In this document: positions 11,777 through 24,384 of the stretch, piece after piece
How positions within the stretch are numbered: the stretch's first letter is position 1
Layout: every line of letters begins with the position of its first letter
Assembly (NCBI GenBank): GCA_020283515.1
Contig: JAHZTW010000001.1
Coordinates: 97,184,262 to 97,248,261, forward strand
DNA: 64,000 nt
DNA from: Alliaria petiolata
Taxonomy: Eukaryota; Streptophyta; Magnoliopsida; Brassicales; Brassicaceae
Reading direction: 5' to 3'
The notes under the pieces: model-generated
Seen by the model: only the letters and a program-made list of their open reading frames with translations
Told to the model about the DNA's origin: nothing
Database searches by the model: none
Made by a program: the position numbers and the translations under genes

Positions 11777-12595
11777 TCATTGTGTCATGAGAAGTAACAC
11801 CAAGCCACTCATCACCAAACCCAACCTAACCAGCGAACCATAGCTATAATCATAATGACCAGAGGATGGCTCTCCGATCTGAATCGGGAAATTACAATGT
11901 CCTTGAGAAATATTCTGCGTAGTGATCGTCGTAAGCCCATCGAAATCGCACGCTTGAGTTTCTTGGTTTTGCACTTGGAAAAACATATTAAACGCGTAAG
12001 ACGCGTTCCCATTCGCATCAAGATTGCCACAAGACGATCCGTAGCCCAAAGCGGTACAATCCGAGAGCGAGCACGCGTAGTCTATGTTATCTCCAAGCTT
12101 ACTGATATTACCACGACCGTTAGGATTAAACATACACCACTGGTTTAGAAAATACTGAACGTTTTGAGCTCCTGTCAAGAACTTTTTCTGACCTTGTCCC
12201 TGAAAATCAACCGGGAACTTCGCTTGTCCATCAAATTTGAATATCCCCCATTCTACATCGAAGTTTCCCGGCGCTACGCTTTTGGCATCTTCATCGATAA
12301 ATCCGAAAAGATAGACCTCAATGTAGCTTTTACGCATTGGGGTTCCAACGTTGTTGGATAACCGAGGAAGCAAACCGGAATAAAACCGTTCCGCGTTTGG
12401 AACGTTTGCGTTCTTGTCTCCATCCGTAGGCCAACCAACTTCTCCAACGATCACTTCCATGTCCCCGTGGTTCAACGCGTTTCATGAAGCTAAAAGCGTG
12501 TCAAAATTAGCATCGAAGACGTTTGTGTAGATAACGCCGTTATCGTTAATGGTGTTTTGGCCGTCAAAAAAGGCGTAATCGAAAGAGAATTTTGA
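11777..12595 (-). pseudogene. 5'-truncated glycoside hydrolase 17 / X8 (CBM43) beta-1,3-glucanase
   Basis: The minus-strand reading encodes the C-terminal half of a plant glucan endo-1,3-beta-glucosidase. It has FDYAFFDG and VIYTNVFDANFDTLL, then VIVGEVGWPTDGD with the catalytic Glu context (GE.GWPT), then VYLFGFIDEDAKS. An X8 carbohydrate-binding domain follows (WCMFNPNG..., ...YACSLSDCTALGYGSSC, ...CDFDGL) and ends in a hydrophobic GPI-anchor-like tail, RLGLVMSGLVLLLMTQ. The N-terminal half of the barrel and the signal peptide are missing: upstream of ~12595 the sequence is A-rich noncoding. An in-frame TGA (12482-12484) interrupts it just before the catalytic region. The ORF from the Met at 12475 (232 aa) is open but cannot form a complete barrel. 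Confidence 0.8.
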
Positions 12596-14550
12596 CCAAA
12601 CAAACAAAAATAAAAAAATAAAAAAACTAAGAACTATGACAATGGATTTTCTCTGGGTCTAGCTTTCACGCAACGGGACAATGTACTCAAGTAAGAATCT
12701 GGCAAAACACTATTAGATTAGTGTCTGGCTATGATTTTTTGTTATGTTTGATAAAACTAAAACAAAAGTAAGAATCCACAGTAGTAGAACATCTACGATG
12801 TAAAAAAAAAACCCTCTAACTTCTCTTGGATTTAATAAAAACATGTTAGTAAAACATAAAACATATATAAAAACATTGAAAAATTACATGATAGACTTCT
12901 CGTGATGAAGAACAATAATTACACCATGTATTTTGATGAATTACTGCGAGTGGATTTTCGAAAGATGTATCTTATACGTATGTAACACAATAAAAAAAAA
13001 AAAAGAATTCCAGTAGTTTGAAATTAAAAAAAAAATGCAAAACACAAATCGAAACCAAGGGAAACTACAATCAATTTATTGTGATGGCTGACAAAGATGA
13101 AAAAAACCAAAGGAATGGGTCTTATTATATAGGTAAGATTCAATAGAACTTCTTAAAGAAATTTTGAGAAGATAAATACAAAATTTGGAATATAACTAAC
13201 TTACCAAAATTATAGCATAAAAATGTTAACAAATTTAGGAACTTAAATCTTGGATATTCCATACACAGTTGAAAATTTATTGAATATCATGTATATTAGG
13301 CAACTAATGAATAAAAAAATTGTAAAACAATTAATTATGCCAATCAACCATATATTTTATACCATATTGAGATTTTTATGTTTTCTAAAATTAAAAGAAA
13401 AAATAATAATGGTTGCAGTTATTTACGCAAAATCTAGAAATATTATAAATATATTTCAAAATCTAGAAATATTATAAATATCTTTCAAATCTTTGTGCAA
13501 CTTGGAAAACGAATATGTAAATATAGAATATCTATTGAATACCCTGTATATTAGGCAACTGATAAATTTCAAAATTGTAAAACAATTAATTATGCCAATC
13601 AACCATATATTTTATACCATATTGAGATTTTTATGTTTTCTAAAATTAAAAAAAAACAATTAATGGCGATAAATAAATAAGATCCTAAATATACGGAAAT
13701 TAAATGGATGATGAAAAATAATAAGATTCAAAAATCGTATCACACTATTTAAATCTCCATATATATATATGTATATATATTTTCGCAATTATTTCTATGC
13801 TATCAAAGAAAAATTATTTTGTAATCTTATATTGTTGTATTTTGTTTTATTTTTTCTTAAATGATTGTCAATTTTAATAGGCAGATTAGTTAGAACACTA
13901 TAAATATATTCGAATTTATCATTTTATTAATTTTCTGAAATAATGATAGAATTCGAAAATTAAATGTGATTAATAATTCTTTTAAAAATATTGTGTATAA
14001 ATCAAGCAAATATTATTGATCTAATCGAAGCTGAGTTGACTCAGTAATTTCGTACTATTTTAACCCTAGTTAAACTTGTTGCCAAACACTTTTTATTCAT
14101 TAATTCAATGGCATTTTTCGTAAATAATATGCTTTTTTAAAGTATCTCTAAAAATGTACTTCCAAAATAATATTGTAGAGATAAAACTTAACATTCATAC
14201 AAAAAAAAAAAAAATCTTGCTTGTAAAGTGAAAATGCCGTAATTTTTTTTTTAGTGAATATCCCAACATGGCAAATAAACCAAAACCGGAGATAACCATT
14301 ATTGTTTGATTGGGTTTAGAAAAAAAAAAAAAAAGAAGATTTGGGTTCGGTTCTCGTCGACTTGGTTAGTGTTATTGGTTGGTGGAGGAGTTCGGCCTTT
14401 GCGCCTCCATTTGCAGAGGGAAGAAGAGACGACCACAAAGGCATATGTATATTAAGCCACCAACCCCCAAATTTTCCACCTAACTCCAAATTTTCTCCGC
14501 CTTTTTAAAAAACCTTTCTCAATCCTCTTTCTTTTGCTTCGATCCTGATC
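12596..14550. other. Intergenic region with a duplicated ~125-bp block; chorismate synthase promoter at right
   Basis: No gene is visible. A block containing gtatattaggcaactgat/aatga, aattgtaaaacaattaatta and accatattgagatttttatg occurs at about 13286-13400 and again at about 13545-13650. A short aaatctagaaatattataaa unit repeats at about 13430 and 13460. The last ~200 bp is more GC-balanced, with a C/T-rich leader (14461-14550), and is the presumed promoter and 5' UTR of the next gene. Confidence 0.5.
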
Positions 14551-17540
14551 ATGGCGTCTTCTCTCACTTCCAAATCCATTCTCGGATCCACCAAACCCGC
14601 TTCTTCTTCTTCTTCTCTGCCGTCGGAGCTCCGTCGTCTCTCGTCTCCCGCCGTTCAGATCTCACTCCGAACCCAAACCAGGAAGAACCTCCGTGAGTTC
14701 TATGTTTTCCTTTTTATCTGGGTCTCCTTTCTTGCTCAATCTGCACGGAATGTTAGGCGAAATGTTAGGCGAATTCGTGCGATGGAAAATATTCAGATTC
14801 AAGCCTTCGGTTTTGATTAGAGTATTTAGGGAAACTTACGCTGCTGCTAATTAGAATCACACTCTTTCGTTACACAAATTCTTACCCTGTTGGTTTTTTT
14901 TCTCATATTGATGATCATTTCTCGTTTTGTGATACTTTTAGGGACTGAATTGATTCACGTTACTTTAGAACAGAGAGGATAGATGCAAAAAGTAATAAGC
15001 TTTAAAGAGTTTTGGATGATTTTGTGTCTGAATTCGCAGAGATACAAGCTACTGGAAGCTCGTATGGGACTCATTTTCGAGTTTCCACCTTTGGAGAATC
15101 ACATGGAGGTGGAGTTGGTTGTATAATCGATGGTTGTCCTCCTCGGATTCCACTCTCTGAATCTGATTTGCAATACGATCTTGACAGGAGGTACTTACTT
15201 TGAAGAAGAAAGCTCTTATAACCCTTTTTCGCATTTATATTGATGTTGATGTCGATTTATCAGGAGACCTGGTCAGAGCCGGATCACGACTCCTAGAAAA
15301 GAGACTGATACTTGCCGGATATCTTCTGGAGTCTCCGAAGGTCTACTTATGATTCTTTTTCACAGATTGAGTTTGATTTGGTTTTCACACCATTCTCCTA
15401 ACTTTTGTCATCCGTAAAATGCAGGAATGACGACAGGAACACCTATCCATGTGTTTGTGCCAAACACAGATCAGAGAGGACTTGTAAGTATTCAACATCT
15501 CTATGCAAAAAAAATGCACTCGGTATTGTTAAAATAGATGTTTGCTATTGGCATTAGAGAAGACAACAGATTTTTATTCATGTTAGTGCCTAAAGCTGAA
15601 TCAAATAGAAACCTTGGAGGTTTTCTGTAGACTCTAATCTTCTGAGAGTCTCACTGGATTTTCAGGATTACAGTGAAATGTCGGTTGCTTATAGGCCATC
15701 TCATGCAGATGCAACTTATGACATGAAGTACGGTGTCAGATCAGTACAGGTAACAACGTACATTCTTTTGTTTATCTTATTGATATGTTTTTCTTGGTAA
15801 GGATTTTATATAGTTTTAAGGCACTCTACTGACTTTAAAGTGTTATTTTTTTCAAGGGTGGTGGGAGATCTTCAGCAAGAGAGACCATAGGAAGAGTTGC
15901 TCCTGGAGCTTTGGCAAAGAAAATCTTGAAGCAATTTGCAGGAACTGAGGTGTGTTTACTTTCTTATTTTGTAAATAGCATTGCTCCCGAAGAATTCATT
16001 AACATCAAATTCTTTATATCCCTTATGAGTTATGACGTTTGGTTAGCTCTTTTGTCTCTGTGTTTTGTCTATCTTAGTTTATCCTTGCAAAGAGGATGCC
16101 CCTTAGTAATTGAGCTCATTAACACATATTTCTACAGATTCACGCAACTCTTTCAAATTTGCTTCTTGATTTGTCTCTGTTATATCTTTGTGTCTCCAGA
16201 TTCTTGCCTATGTCTCGCAAGTCCACCAGGTTGTACTTCCAGAGGAATTGGTAGACCACGAGAATTTGACACTTGAACAGGTGCGCATCTATTTTGGAAA
16301 TTATAGCCTACATTTTGTTTTGGGGATAAAATTTCATACTTTTACCAGGGGAAAATCCATTTTGGTGACCTGATTCTTGCTGTGAATTTGCTGCTGACCT
16401 TATTGAGGTTCTCCTAGTAACATTCTTACCCATTTTGTTCGTCTTCCAGATAGAAAGTAACATTGTCAGGTGCCCTAATCCCGAGTATGCGGAAAAGATG
16501 ATAGCTGCGATTGATGCTGTCAGGACAAAAGGGAACTCTGTTGGTGGTGTTGTGACCTGCATCGTCAAGAAAGCTCCACGTGTATGGACTCACTGTACCA
16601 TTGAAATAGTTTAATCTGTGTTTCTTCCTGAAGTTTGATTGCATGAACTTGAGCGAATGCTTATTGATTCTACTATGTGCAGGGGCTTGGTACACCGGTT
16701 TTCGATAAACTTGAAGCAGAACTGGCGAAAGCTTGTATGTCGTTACCTGCAACAAAGGGCTTTGAGTTTGGAAGTGGCTTCTCAGGTATATAAAGTTAAA
16801 TTTTTCTCTTCCTTTGGCTAATTAAAAAACCCTTTTTGAGCAGTATAAATCTTACGCGTTGAACCCGTAGGTACCTTTCTGACTGGTCTTGAACACAATG
16901 ATGAGTTCTATACCGATGAAAATGGAAGAATACGGACAAAAACAAACCGATCCGGTGGAATTCAGGTTGGTTAAGTCTTGTGTTTAGTCAATAAACTACA
17001 TTTTTTCCTCAGAGATCGCTGATATTGGTCATATTTGCGTAGGGAGGGATATCAAATGGTGAGATAATAAACATGAGAGTAGCCTTCAAGCCAACATCTA
17101 CAATTGGAGTAAGTTTGTGATAAAATTCATGCAGTTTCCATATAAACATAAACATATTTGCTTGAGATCATCAATTAACACCTTGGCGTTCTCTTTTCAA
17201 TGTGCAGAGGAAGCAGAATACTGTAACCAGAGATAAGAAAGAAACCGAAATGATTGCTCGTGGACGTCATGATCCCTGTGTTGTTCCACGAGGTTATTAC
17301 ATAAACCCGAAGCCACTGAATTGATTTACTATTATAACTCAGGATTTTGGATTTTGGTTTTTGGGTTTTGCTGCAGCTGTGCCAATGGTGGAAGCAATGG
17401 TGGCTTTGGTTCTTGTGGATCAACTGATGGCGCAATACGCACAGTGCCATTTGTTCCCAATAAATCCAGAGTTGCAGGAACCTCTTCACACAGCTTCTCC
17501 TGTCGAGCTCGAGCAGCCGCAAAATGCTGCTGCTTTGTAA
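14551..17540 (+). CDS. EMB1144: Chorismate synthase, plastid (13 exons)
   Basis: The enzyme converts 5-enolpyruvylshikimate-3-phosphate to chorismate, the last step of the shikimate pathway, in plastids with reduced FMN. Exons read as 14551-14692, 15040-15190, 15264-15340, 15425-15483, 15666-15749, 15857-15949, 16200-16280, 16450-16581, 16683-16785, 16871-16965, 17043-17108, 17208-17292 and 17377-17540. The sum is 1332 nt, giving 443 aa. All junctions are GT-AG and keep frame. The Ser/Thr/Arg-rich N-terminus (MASSLTSKSILGSTKPA...) is a transit peptide. The mature part starts ATGSSYGTHFRVSTFGESHG, a signature of the family, and later has YRPSHADATYDMKYG, GGGRSSARET and GRHDPCVVPRAVPM. The C-terminus diverges slightly from what I recall of Arabidopsis At1g48850. 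It appears intact. Confidence 0.95.
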
Positions 17541-17753
17541 GCAAAACTCGACAAGATAGAGTGAGAGACAGAGAGAGGGGCTTCGCTTTTGTTGTGTGAT
17601 TATTATGAATAAAAAATGTTTTAATTTTGTGCCCCGGAAAGAAAAAAAAACATTTATTTTTATTTTTGTAAGATGAATTACTTCTGTATCCCGAGTTTTA
17701 ATTCAGTTATATGTGATTTTACCACGGAACGTTAACTATTTTCTCTATAATTG

Positions 17754-17862
17754 TTAACTGGTTTTTGGTATATGACATTTTGATACTGTAATCGAAACAC
17801 TTTTCTATTGCTTGATATTACACATTACGCATTGCACAATATATCTATTGAACAGAAACGCC
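17754..17862. repeat. Left copy of a flank duplication around polyubiquitin
   Basis: This stretch shares tatgacattttgatactgta, atcgaaacactttt and tctattgaacagaaacgcc with 20513-20659, in the same orientation. The right copy holds ~40 bp more in the middle. Outside the pair the sequences diverge at once. Together they bracket the polyubiquitin gene. Confidence 0.85.
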
Positions 17863-18314
17863 TCCATTTAATCTCTCTCGAAAATCCTAATCTTTTCACC
17901 TCACACCTTCAAGCTACAACAGTCCCATTGTATAATTTCACAAGTTAAAAGTAAAAACAGATACTGCAGCTACCACAACACAAGATGGTAATGTGTGGGG
18001 ACTTTGGACAATTTGAAACTGACTACCGCACCATACATTCCCCTTAACGAGAGCACATATAAACGTAATGACAAAGGAGGATAAAGAGCAACAACGATAT
18101 AATCCATTCCCATATAAGAGAAATTCGATTTGTCTTAGAACGAAAAGAGAGAAGACAAATAAGGAACCGAACATAGTCATCGATTATTTATCAGGGAGCC
18201 CTTTAAAGGTTCCCAAAACACACAAACCACAAACCAAGATAAGTTTTAGAAACACGAAACACGAAACAGAAAAAGACTTCTGAAAAACATAACAAAGTAG
18301 CCAGAAGCAGGTTT

Positions 18315-19688
18315 TTAGAAACCACCACGAAGACGGAGAACCAAGTGAAGGGTCGACTCTTTCTGAATGTTGTAATCGGCCAATGTGCGACCATCCTCAA
18401 GCTGCTTGCCAGCGAAGATGAGACGCTGCTGGTCCGGAGGAATGCCTTCCTTATCCTGAATCTTAGCCTTCACGTTATCAATGGTGTCCGAGCTCTCGAC
18501 TTCAAGGGTGATAGTCTTGCCGGTCAAAGTCTTCACGAAAATCTGCATGCCACCACGGAGCCTGAGGACCAAGTGAAGGGTCGACTCCTTCTGGATGTTG
18601 TAGTCAGCCAATGTGCGACCATCCTCAAGCTGTTTCCCAGCGAAGATGAGACGCTGCTGGTCCGGAGGGATCCCTTCCTTGTCTTGGATCTTGGCCTTCA
18701 CGTTGTCAATGGTGTCGGAGCTCTCAACCTCCAGTGTGATGGTCTTACCGGTCAAGGTCTTCACGAAGATCTGCATACCACCACGGAGACGCAACACTAA
18801 GTGGAGGGTCGATTCCTTCTGGATGTTGTAGTCGGCCAACGTGCGACCATCCTCGAGCTGCTTTCCAGCAAAGATGAGACGCTGCTGGTCCGGAGGGATG
18901 CCTTCCTTATCCTGAATCTTGGCCTTGACGTTATCGATTGTGTCAGAGCTCTCCACCTCGAGGGTGATCGTCTTGCCAGTGAGAGTCTTCACGAAGATCT
19001 GCATACCACCACGGAGACGCAGAACCAAGTGAAGCGTAGACTCCTTCTGGATGTTGTAGTCAGCCAATGTACGGCCGTCTTCAAGCTGCTTTCCGGCGAA
19101 GATCAACCTCTGCTGGTCCGGAGGGATGCCTTCTTTATCCTGGATCTTGGCCTTGACGTTGTCAATTGTGTCGGAGCTCTCCACCTCCAAGGTAATGGTC
19201 TTGCCCGTCAAGGTTTTAACAAAGATCTGCATACCACCACGAAGCCTGAGCACTAGATGAAGGGTCGACTCCTTCTGGATGTTGTAGTCAGCAAGAGTAC
19301 GGCCGTCCTCGAGCTGCTTCCCGGCGAAGATCAGCCTCTGCTGGTCCGGCGGGATCCCCTCCTTGTCCTGAATCTTAGCCTTGACGTTGTCGATGGTGTC
19401 AGAACTCTCCACCTCGAGGGTGATCGTCTTTCCCGTAAGGGTTTTGACGAAGATCTGCATACCACCGCGGAGTCTGAGGACCAAGTGGAGGGTGGATTCC
19501 TTCTGGATGTTGTAATCGGCCAAAGTACGGCCGTCTTCCAGCTGCTTTCCGGCGAAGATAAGCCTCTGCTGATCCGGTGGGATTCCCTCCTTATCCTGAA
19601 TCTTGGCTTTAACGTTGTCGATCGTGTCGGAGCTTTCCACCTCGAGGGTGATGGTCTTTCCGGTGAGAGTCTTAACGAAGATCTGCAT
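18315..19688 (-). CDS. Polyubiquitin, six head-to-tail ubiquitins
   Basis: One uninterrupted exon encodes 457 aa: six identical 76-residue ubiquitins ([20 protein letters not shown]... ending LRLRGG) plus one extra C-terminal Phe that blocks premature conjugation. Ubiquitin hydrolases cleave after each Gly76 to give monomers. The number of repeats and final Phe match what I know of Arabidopsis UBQ10. The six repeats use different synonymous codons, so the array is not a recent duplication. A 5' UTR intron ends exactly at the ATG. The gene sits between chorismate synthase and the DUF639 gene, where I do not recall a ubiquitin gene in Arabidopsis, and is bracketed by duplicated flank DNA. Confidence 0.97.
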
Positions 19689-20058
19689 CTGATATTCAGG
19701 GAAACAAAACTCAGATTCGATATACGAAAATCCGATCGCGCAAACACGAATCAGATCCGATCAAGAATAAAACGAACACCAATCGAAAATCACAGATCGG
19801 CGTTTAACAACTCAGATGTACAGAATAATACGAACACCAATCGAAAATCAAGAGGAGATCTACCGGCGAAACGAATCAAATTCAAAGAACAGAGAGGATC
19901 AATTAAGATCGAAGGAAACAACTGATCTAAGAAAAACCTAATAGGAAATCGGAAATCTACCTTGATCGTAATTCGCGAAGATGATTGAGAAGATGATTTT
20001 AGGTTTTCGGAAAGTGAATTTGTGAAGGAGAAGAGGGCTAAGGGGATGTATTTATATA
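19689..20058 (-). promoter_or_regulatory. Polyubiquitin 5' UTR intron and TATA box
   Basis: On the minus strand a donor AAG|GTAGATTTCC lies at 19960, and an acceptor ...AATATCAG lies immediately before the ATG at 19688. This gives a 272-bp leader intron, the arrangement typical of strongly expressed plant polyubiquitin genes. A TATATAAATA box lies at 20049-20058 (minus), about 90 bp upstream of the donor, so the leader exon is short. Confidence 0.75.
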
Positions 20059-20512
20059 CTAAAGGATGAGGACGACTCGGTCACGACTCACAGCTATGTA
20101 AGGCGGTGAAGCAATAAACAATCAGAATGTGACACGTGTGTAGACGAGTTGCGAAATTATGGGTCCTATCTTCATCAAAGCCCTATCTATATCTCGTAGA
20201 GAAATACGCGCTTAGTTTTACTTTTCTAATAATGCAAGTTTTGTTTTTTTTTAAATTCGGAGTGGGCTTTTCAAAATGGAAAAATAACATATTTTTCTGT
20301 AAAACAATTTTGTACAAAATAATTCTCCACCCAAAAAAAAAAAACAAAGTTGTGAAATAACACATGTTTTGGATTTTTAGTGGGATTGGATATTTTGAAT
20401 GATTTTTTTTTTTTTTCGTTTGATATTTTGTATGATTTTTGTATCAAGTTGGTTAACGGATCTAAGAAGCAAATGTGTTCGGTAATCCTTGTTTTTGTAT
20501 GCTAATCGGAGA

Positions 20513-20659
20513 TTAACTGGTTTTTGGGTATATGACATTTTGATACTGTAATCGAAACACTTTTTTTCTATTACATTGATACATGTAAAAAATATACAAA
20601 CATGCCTAACTAAATTACACATTACACATTACACAATATCTCTATTGAACAGAAACGCC
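20513..20659. repeat. Right copy of the flank duplication around polyubiquitin
   Basis: This is the partner of 17754-17862. It lies just downstream of the DUF639 stop codon (20710) and so probably represents the original 3' flank of that gene. Confidence 0.85.
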
Positions 20660-20709
20660 CCTGTTTATTTGGTTTTCTGGGTGAAAACCAACGGCGTCTT
20701 TCGTATGTT

Positions 20710-23700
20710 TTACTTGGTTTTCTTGCTATCGTCTTTGTTCTGTTCGAGAACCACAGGAGCAGCCGGAATGCTGAACCACCACTCTTTAAGCCGCCGGATC
20801 AGTCGCTCGGTGCTTGCTCTACGCGGTGGCGAATATCTTGTGAAGAGCTCAAGAAACACCACAAGAATCAAAATGTTCCAAGGCACCAATATCAGCATCA
20901 ACGCAGCGATCACAACTGCAACCGCAAACTTCTCACTCGCCTGTTATTATTATTATTATTTTTCCCCACAACATTTATAAAGCGCTTAGTAATCACGTCC
21001 ACAAAACGCCAAAAAAAGAGAGGAAAATTTGAGAGAGAGAGAGAGAGAGAGACCTGTGGGAAAAGCGAGAGTAATAAAGCTCGGAGCTTGAGGAGAACAA
21101 TGTTTGCGTCTTGAATGAACTGTTCAAGCTGCGAAATCGCGTTTTGAACCGCTAAAAGCTGTTCCATTGTGTTCATAGGAGGAGGCGCGATAACTTTTAA
21201 CTGGATCATTACTTTCTCCCTATTGCTGAAGCATCTCGTGAGAACTATGAAACCCGATAAAAAGATAAACGCAGTCGCGAAAACATAGCCAATCCATCCC
21301 CTAAACACGGTTTTAAAAAACGGAGAAGAAAAGATTTCAGAGAATTGTAACTTAACAAGCAAAAACGCACGCATAAAAGTTCCAAGTATGTTACCTGTAA
21401 ATTATGAAAGTTGAGAGGAGACAGAAAACAAAAGACTTCAATGTATCGTCCCAATACGCTAACGACAAAAACCAGTTCCCGATTTCGATAACCGGAAGAA
21501 GCAGTTCCTGCAACAAAGCCAGTCTCAAAGATCCCTTGAGGAAATGCAGAATGTTAGAATCGCTGTGTCCTGTGTGTGTGTGTGTATTTACCTTCATCAC
21601 TGCTAAATTGGTGTCGACTCCATCGACTTTAACTCCATTAACCGTCTCTTGTGCAAGAACCACTTTCTCATAGTTCTTTCTTGATTGCTTAACAGCTCTT
21701 TCCAATGGATTCACATCTCCAACCACTACTTCACCTACCACAAGACTACTACTATTACCCCTTGGACTTGATCCAAACATCAAACCCAATTGCGAAACCA
21801 TATCTGAGGCCGAGATCGAGTACATTGTCCCTGTTGAAAGAAGATTGATCAACATACAGTTCTGTAAGATCAGGAAAACACGGTTTGCATAATATATAAT
21901 TATTGATGTTACCTTCTTTGGCTTTGTTTGTCCGGTCAAGCACTCTCGAGCTCGACATCTCTGCAAGCGTCTCAAGAACATGATCTCCACCAGGAAGCTC
22001 ATCACAGAGATTGAATGGGAGAAGACTCTCGTAACGCACTGGAGTTGTTAAACCGAGTTCTTGAATGGCTTGCACGCGTAAAATACCGAGCACAGCTTTT
22101 GAGATAGCTTCGTCTTTTGAAACACCAGTGATGATCTTGAACTTTTTTATGTATTTGTGGACATACAACACTTCTCGGATTATCGCGAGCCAGAAATCTC
22201 TTCTTGTGTGGCCCTTGAGCTCAGGGAACTCCATTACAACCGGTTCTGGTCTACAAAACGAGAGCCATTAAAAATATGTAACCGAGTCAGCCAGGTACGA
22301 AACTGATACAGGGCATAGCTTTGTAATTGACGTCATAGATAATTCTTTACAGGGAAATAGATTTGTAAGAGACTGCCTTGTCGAAAAGCCGAGTGCCCCA
22401 AGGACCGGTTAATTCGGGTTTAATGACTTGTTTCAGATCTTCAGATAAGCTATAACGCTTTGGTGTGTCGAAAGACACGACCTTTATAGCCTCGAAATAG
22501 AGTGAATGATCAGACAGAATCAAGCGACCTGCATTCAACAATATTCAATTCATTCAACCGTACCATATTATTATTACCACACCTTGTGTTGCGCAGAGAA
22601 GAACGTACCTGGCCATGCAGATATTCCAATATGTTCAAGAACTGGTTGGGTAGTAACTGTCCCGTCGAGCTCAAGAATCTTTTCTCCTTTTGATCGAACA
22701 CCAGAGAGCAGAGATGACTCGGACTGGCTCTTCATCTTCTTTATAGCTCTAGAAAATGTTCCCCGGATTTTAAAACTTCAGATCACACTAAGGTTTTTCC
22801 TGAAGAATGTTTTCTAAGGATGGAAGCTTTTATTTACCTTTCAAGTCCATACAAATACTTGTCATAAACAGAGAAATGAAGCCGGACACCGTTTGATGAA
22901 GAAGTCAGCACCCCGAACAAATTTTCGCATATGATCACATCAGCTATTATTGGAACTGCTGGAGCAATCCGGGAAAAGGCTTCTAAACAGACGGTTGGAT
23001 CTTCATCAACCTGCTTCCATGTTTGAAATAACACGATCAGGTTCTTGACTCAACAGATCGCAAACGCGGAAATCAAGAGTGGCTTACACTGAGTAATGTC
23101 TGGCTAGCAGCAGAAGGGACCTCCCAAGCAACCATCATGTCAAAAGTTAAACGCCGAAACGTTTTATCGCTTAGATGACCTGTTACTCCCACAGAGAGTG
23201 CAAGTGCCCTGAAACAGCAGTACTCTAGAAAGTTTCTTGCAAACATTGAAGGCTGCTTCACAGATCCAGACGCTTCTTGTTTGAAACTATCCTGTAGCTC
23301 GCTTACTGAAACACCAAGTATTCTGCATCAAATGTTCCCCATTACTATAAAGAACCAAATCAAAAGCGAGTTCTTTTCTAAATCAACACGCAAACCCATT
23401 CTACAACAAAGGATTCTATTAGCATATCAAAAGCTAGATTATCTTGATCAAGGCTTAAACTTTTTCATACCCTTTAAAACCAATTCATTGTATGGATTAA
23501 AATTAACTAAAGATGAGTGATTCTTACTTTGAACACCTGCGAATAACCACATTTGCCACCGGAGAAAGCTCACGTATCCAATTCGCTCCAGCAGAAGGAG
23601 AATTCTCTATCTCCTCGATTTCTTTATCGAAAGAACTTTGCTTCCCAAGCAACCATTTCAATGAACTATCTCTAACCAGACCTTCTAGCACATTCCGGGT

Positions 23701-23712
23701 TTTGCTCGACAT
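20710..23712 (-). CDS. DUF639 membrane protein (10 exons)
   Basis: A minus-strand gene of 692 aa. Exons, 5' to 3': 23528-23712, 23088-23322, 22838-23010, 22609-22748, 22351-22528, 21913-22250, 21592-21830, 21395-21507, 21054-21300 and 20710-20940. The total is 2079 nt, in frame throughout. The start is taken at MSSKTRNVLEGLVRDSSL; an in-frame Met 22 codons upstream is less likely. The body includes NFLEYCCFRALALSVGVTGH, IIADVIICENLF and LTGPWGTRLFDKA. The C-terminal third has hydrophobic segments (FATAFIFLSGFIVL, VVIAALMLILVPWNILILVV) and ends AAPVVLEQNKDDSKKTK. The family (plant-only, Arabidopsis At1g48840) has no firmly known biochemical role. Introns contain (GA)n near 21031 and (TG)n near 21572 microsatellites. 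Confidence 0.9.
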
Positions 23713-24336
23713 ACTAGAAGATTTCCTCACCTGGTTTTGACTACAAACAGCTACAATCTGCAAGATCAATTCAAACAATTAGGCAAATCCCTAATTCTAT
23801 ACCAACCATGGAACTTAATCTACTGCTATGGTATAGAGTATAAAAAACTGACTCTCTAAACTCAAAACTACAGATTCAACTATGTCGTTTCTCTTCATTG
23901 ATCAAAATCTAAGCTTTATTGGAAGTTTCAAAACAGAGTTTAGTCAGCTAAAAATCAAGAGAGGAAGAAGAAGCAGTGAATCCATATAAAGAGTCTGACT
24001 AATTCGTGAACATTCTTAGCTATTGTTTACGGAAACTTCTCTGAATCAGATTCCCAAATTACTGAAGAGTCGATGTTTTCTCAACGAACCCACCTATAAA
24101 TTAGCTAACTTCAAACTTGAGATTGTTCCTCCACAATCCATAAACGCTTCGTTTATCAAACTATCAAATCAAATTTCAGGGTTTTGAGCTCTTGCTCCTC
24201 CAGATTCTTCCGTGATTTGGGGTTTATCGAAAAAGTGACACACAACAGAAGCGGAGAAAGTGAGATGGTAAGGATCTCCGAATCGGTTGTTTGTCTTTGT
24301 TGGTCTAAATCGAGGAAATGATAAGATACGACCAGT

Positions 24337-24384
24337 GACACGTCAGCAAATACGTGGCTTAACTAGTATCACGCCACGTCAGCT
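24337..24384. promoter_or_regulatory. Cluster of ACGT-core elements in a divergent promoter
   Basis: Three ACGT motifs sit within 48 bp: gacacgtcagc (24337), tacgtggc (24351) and gccacgtcagc (24373). They lie between the divergently transcribed DUF639 and RPS7 genes. ACGT cores with CACGTG/CACGTC flanks are bind sites for plant bZIP factors. A telo-box-like ctctagggtttttc lies nearer RPS7 (about 24512), as is usual for ribosomal protein genes. Confidence 0.45.

Noticed and set aside
18345..19925. Long + strand ORFs across polyubiquitin (151, 151 and 222 aa)
   Set aside because: They are antisense shadows of the ubiquitin repeats and repeat with the same 228-bp period.
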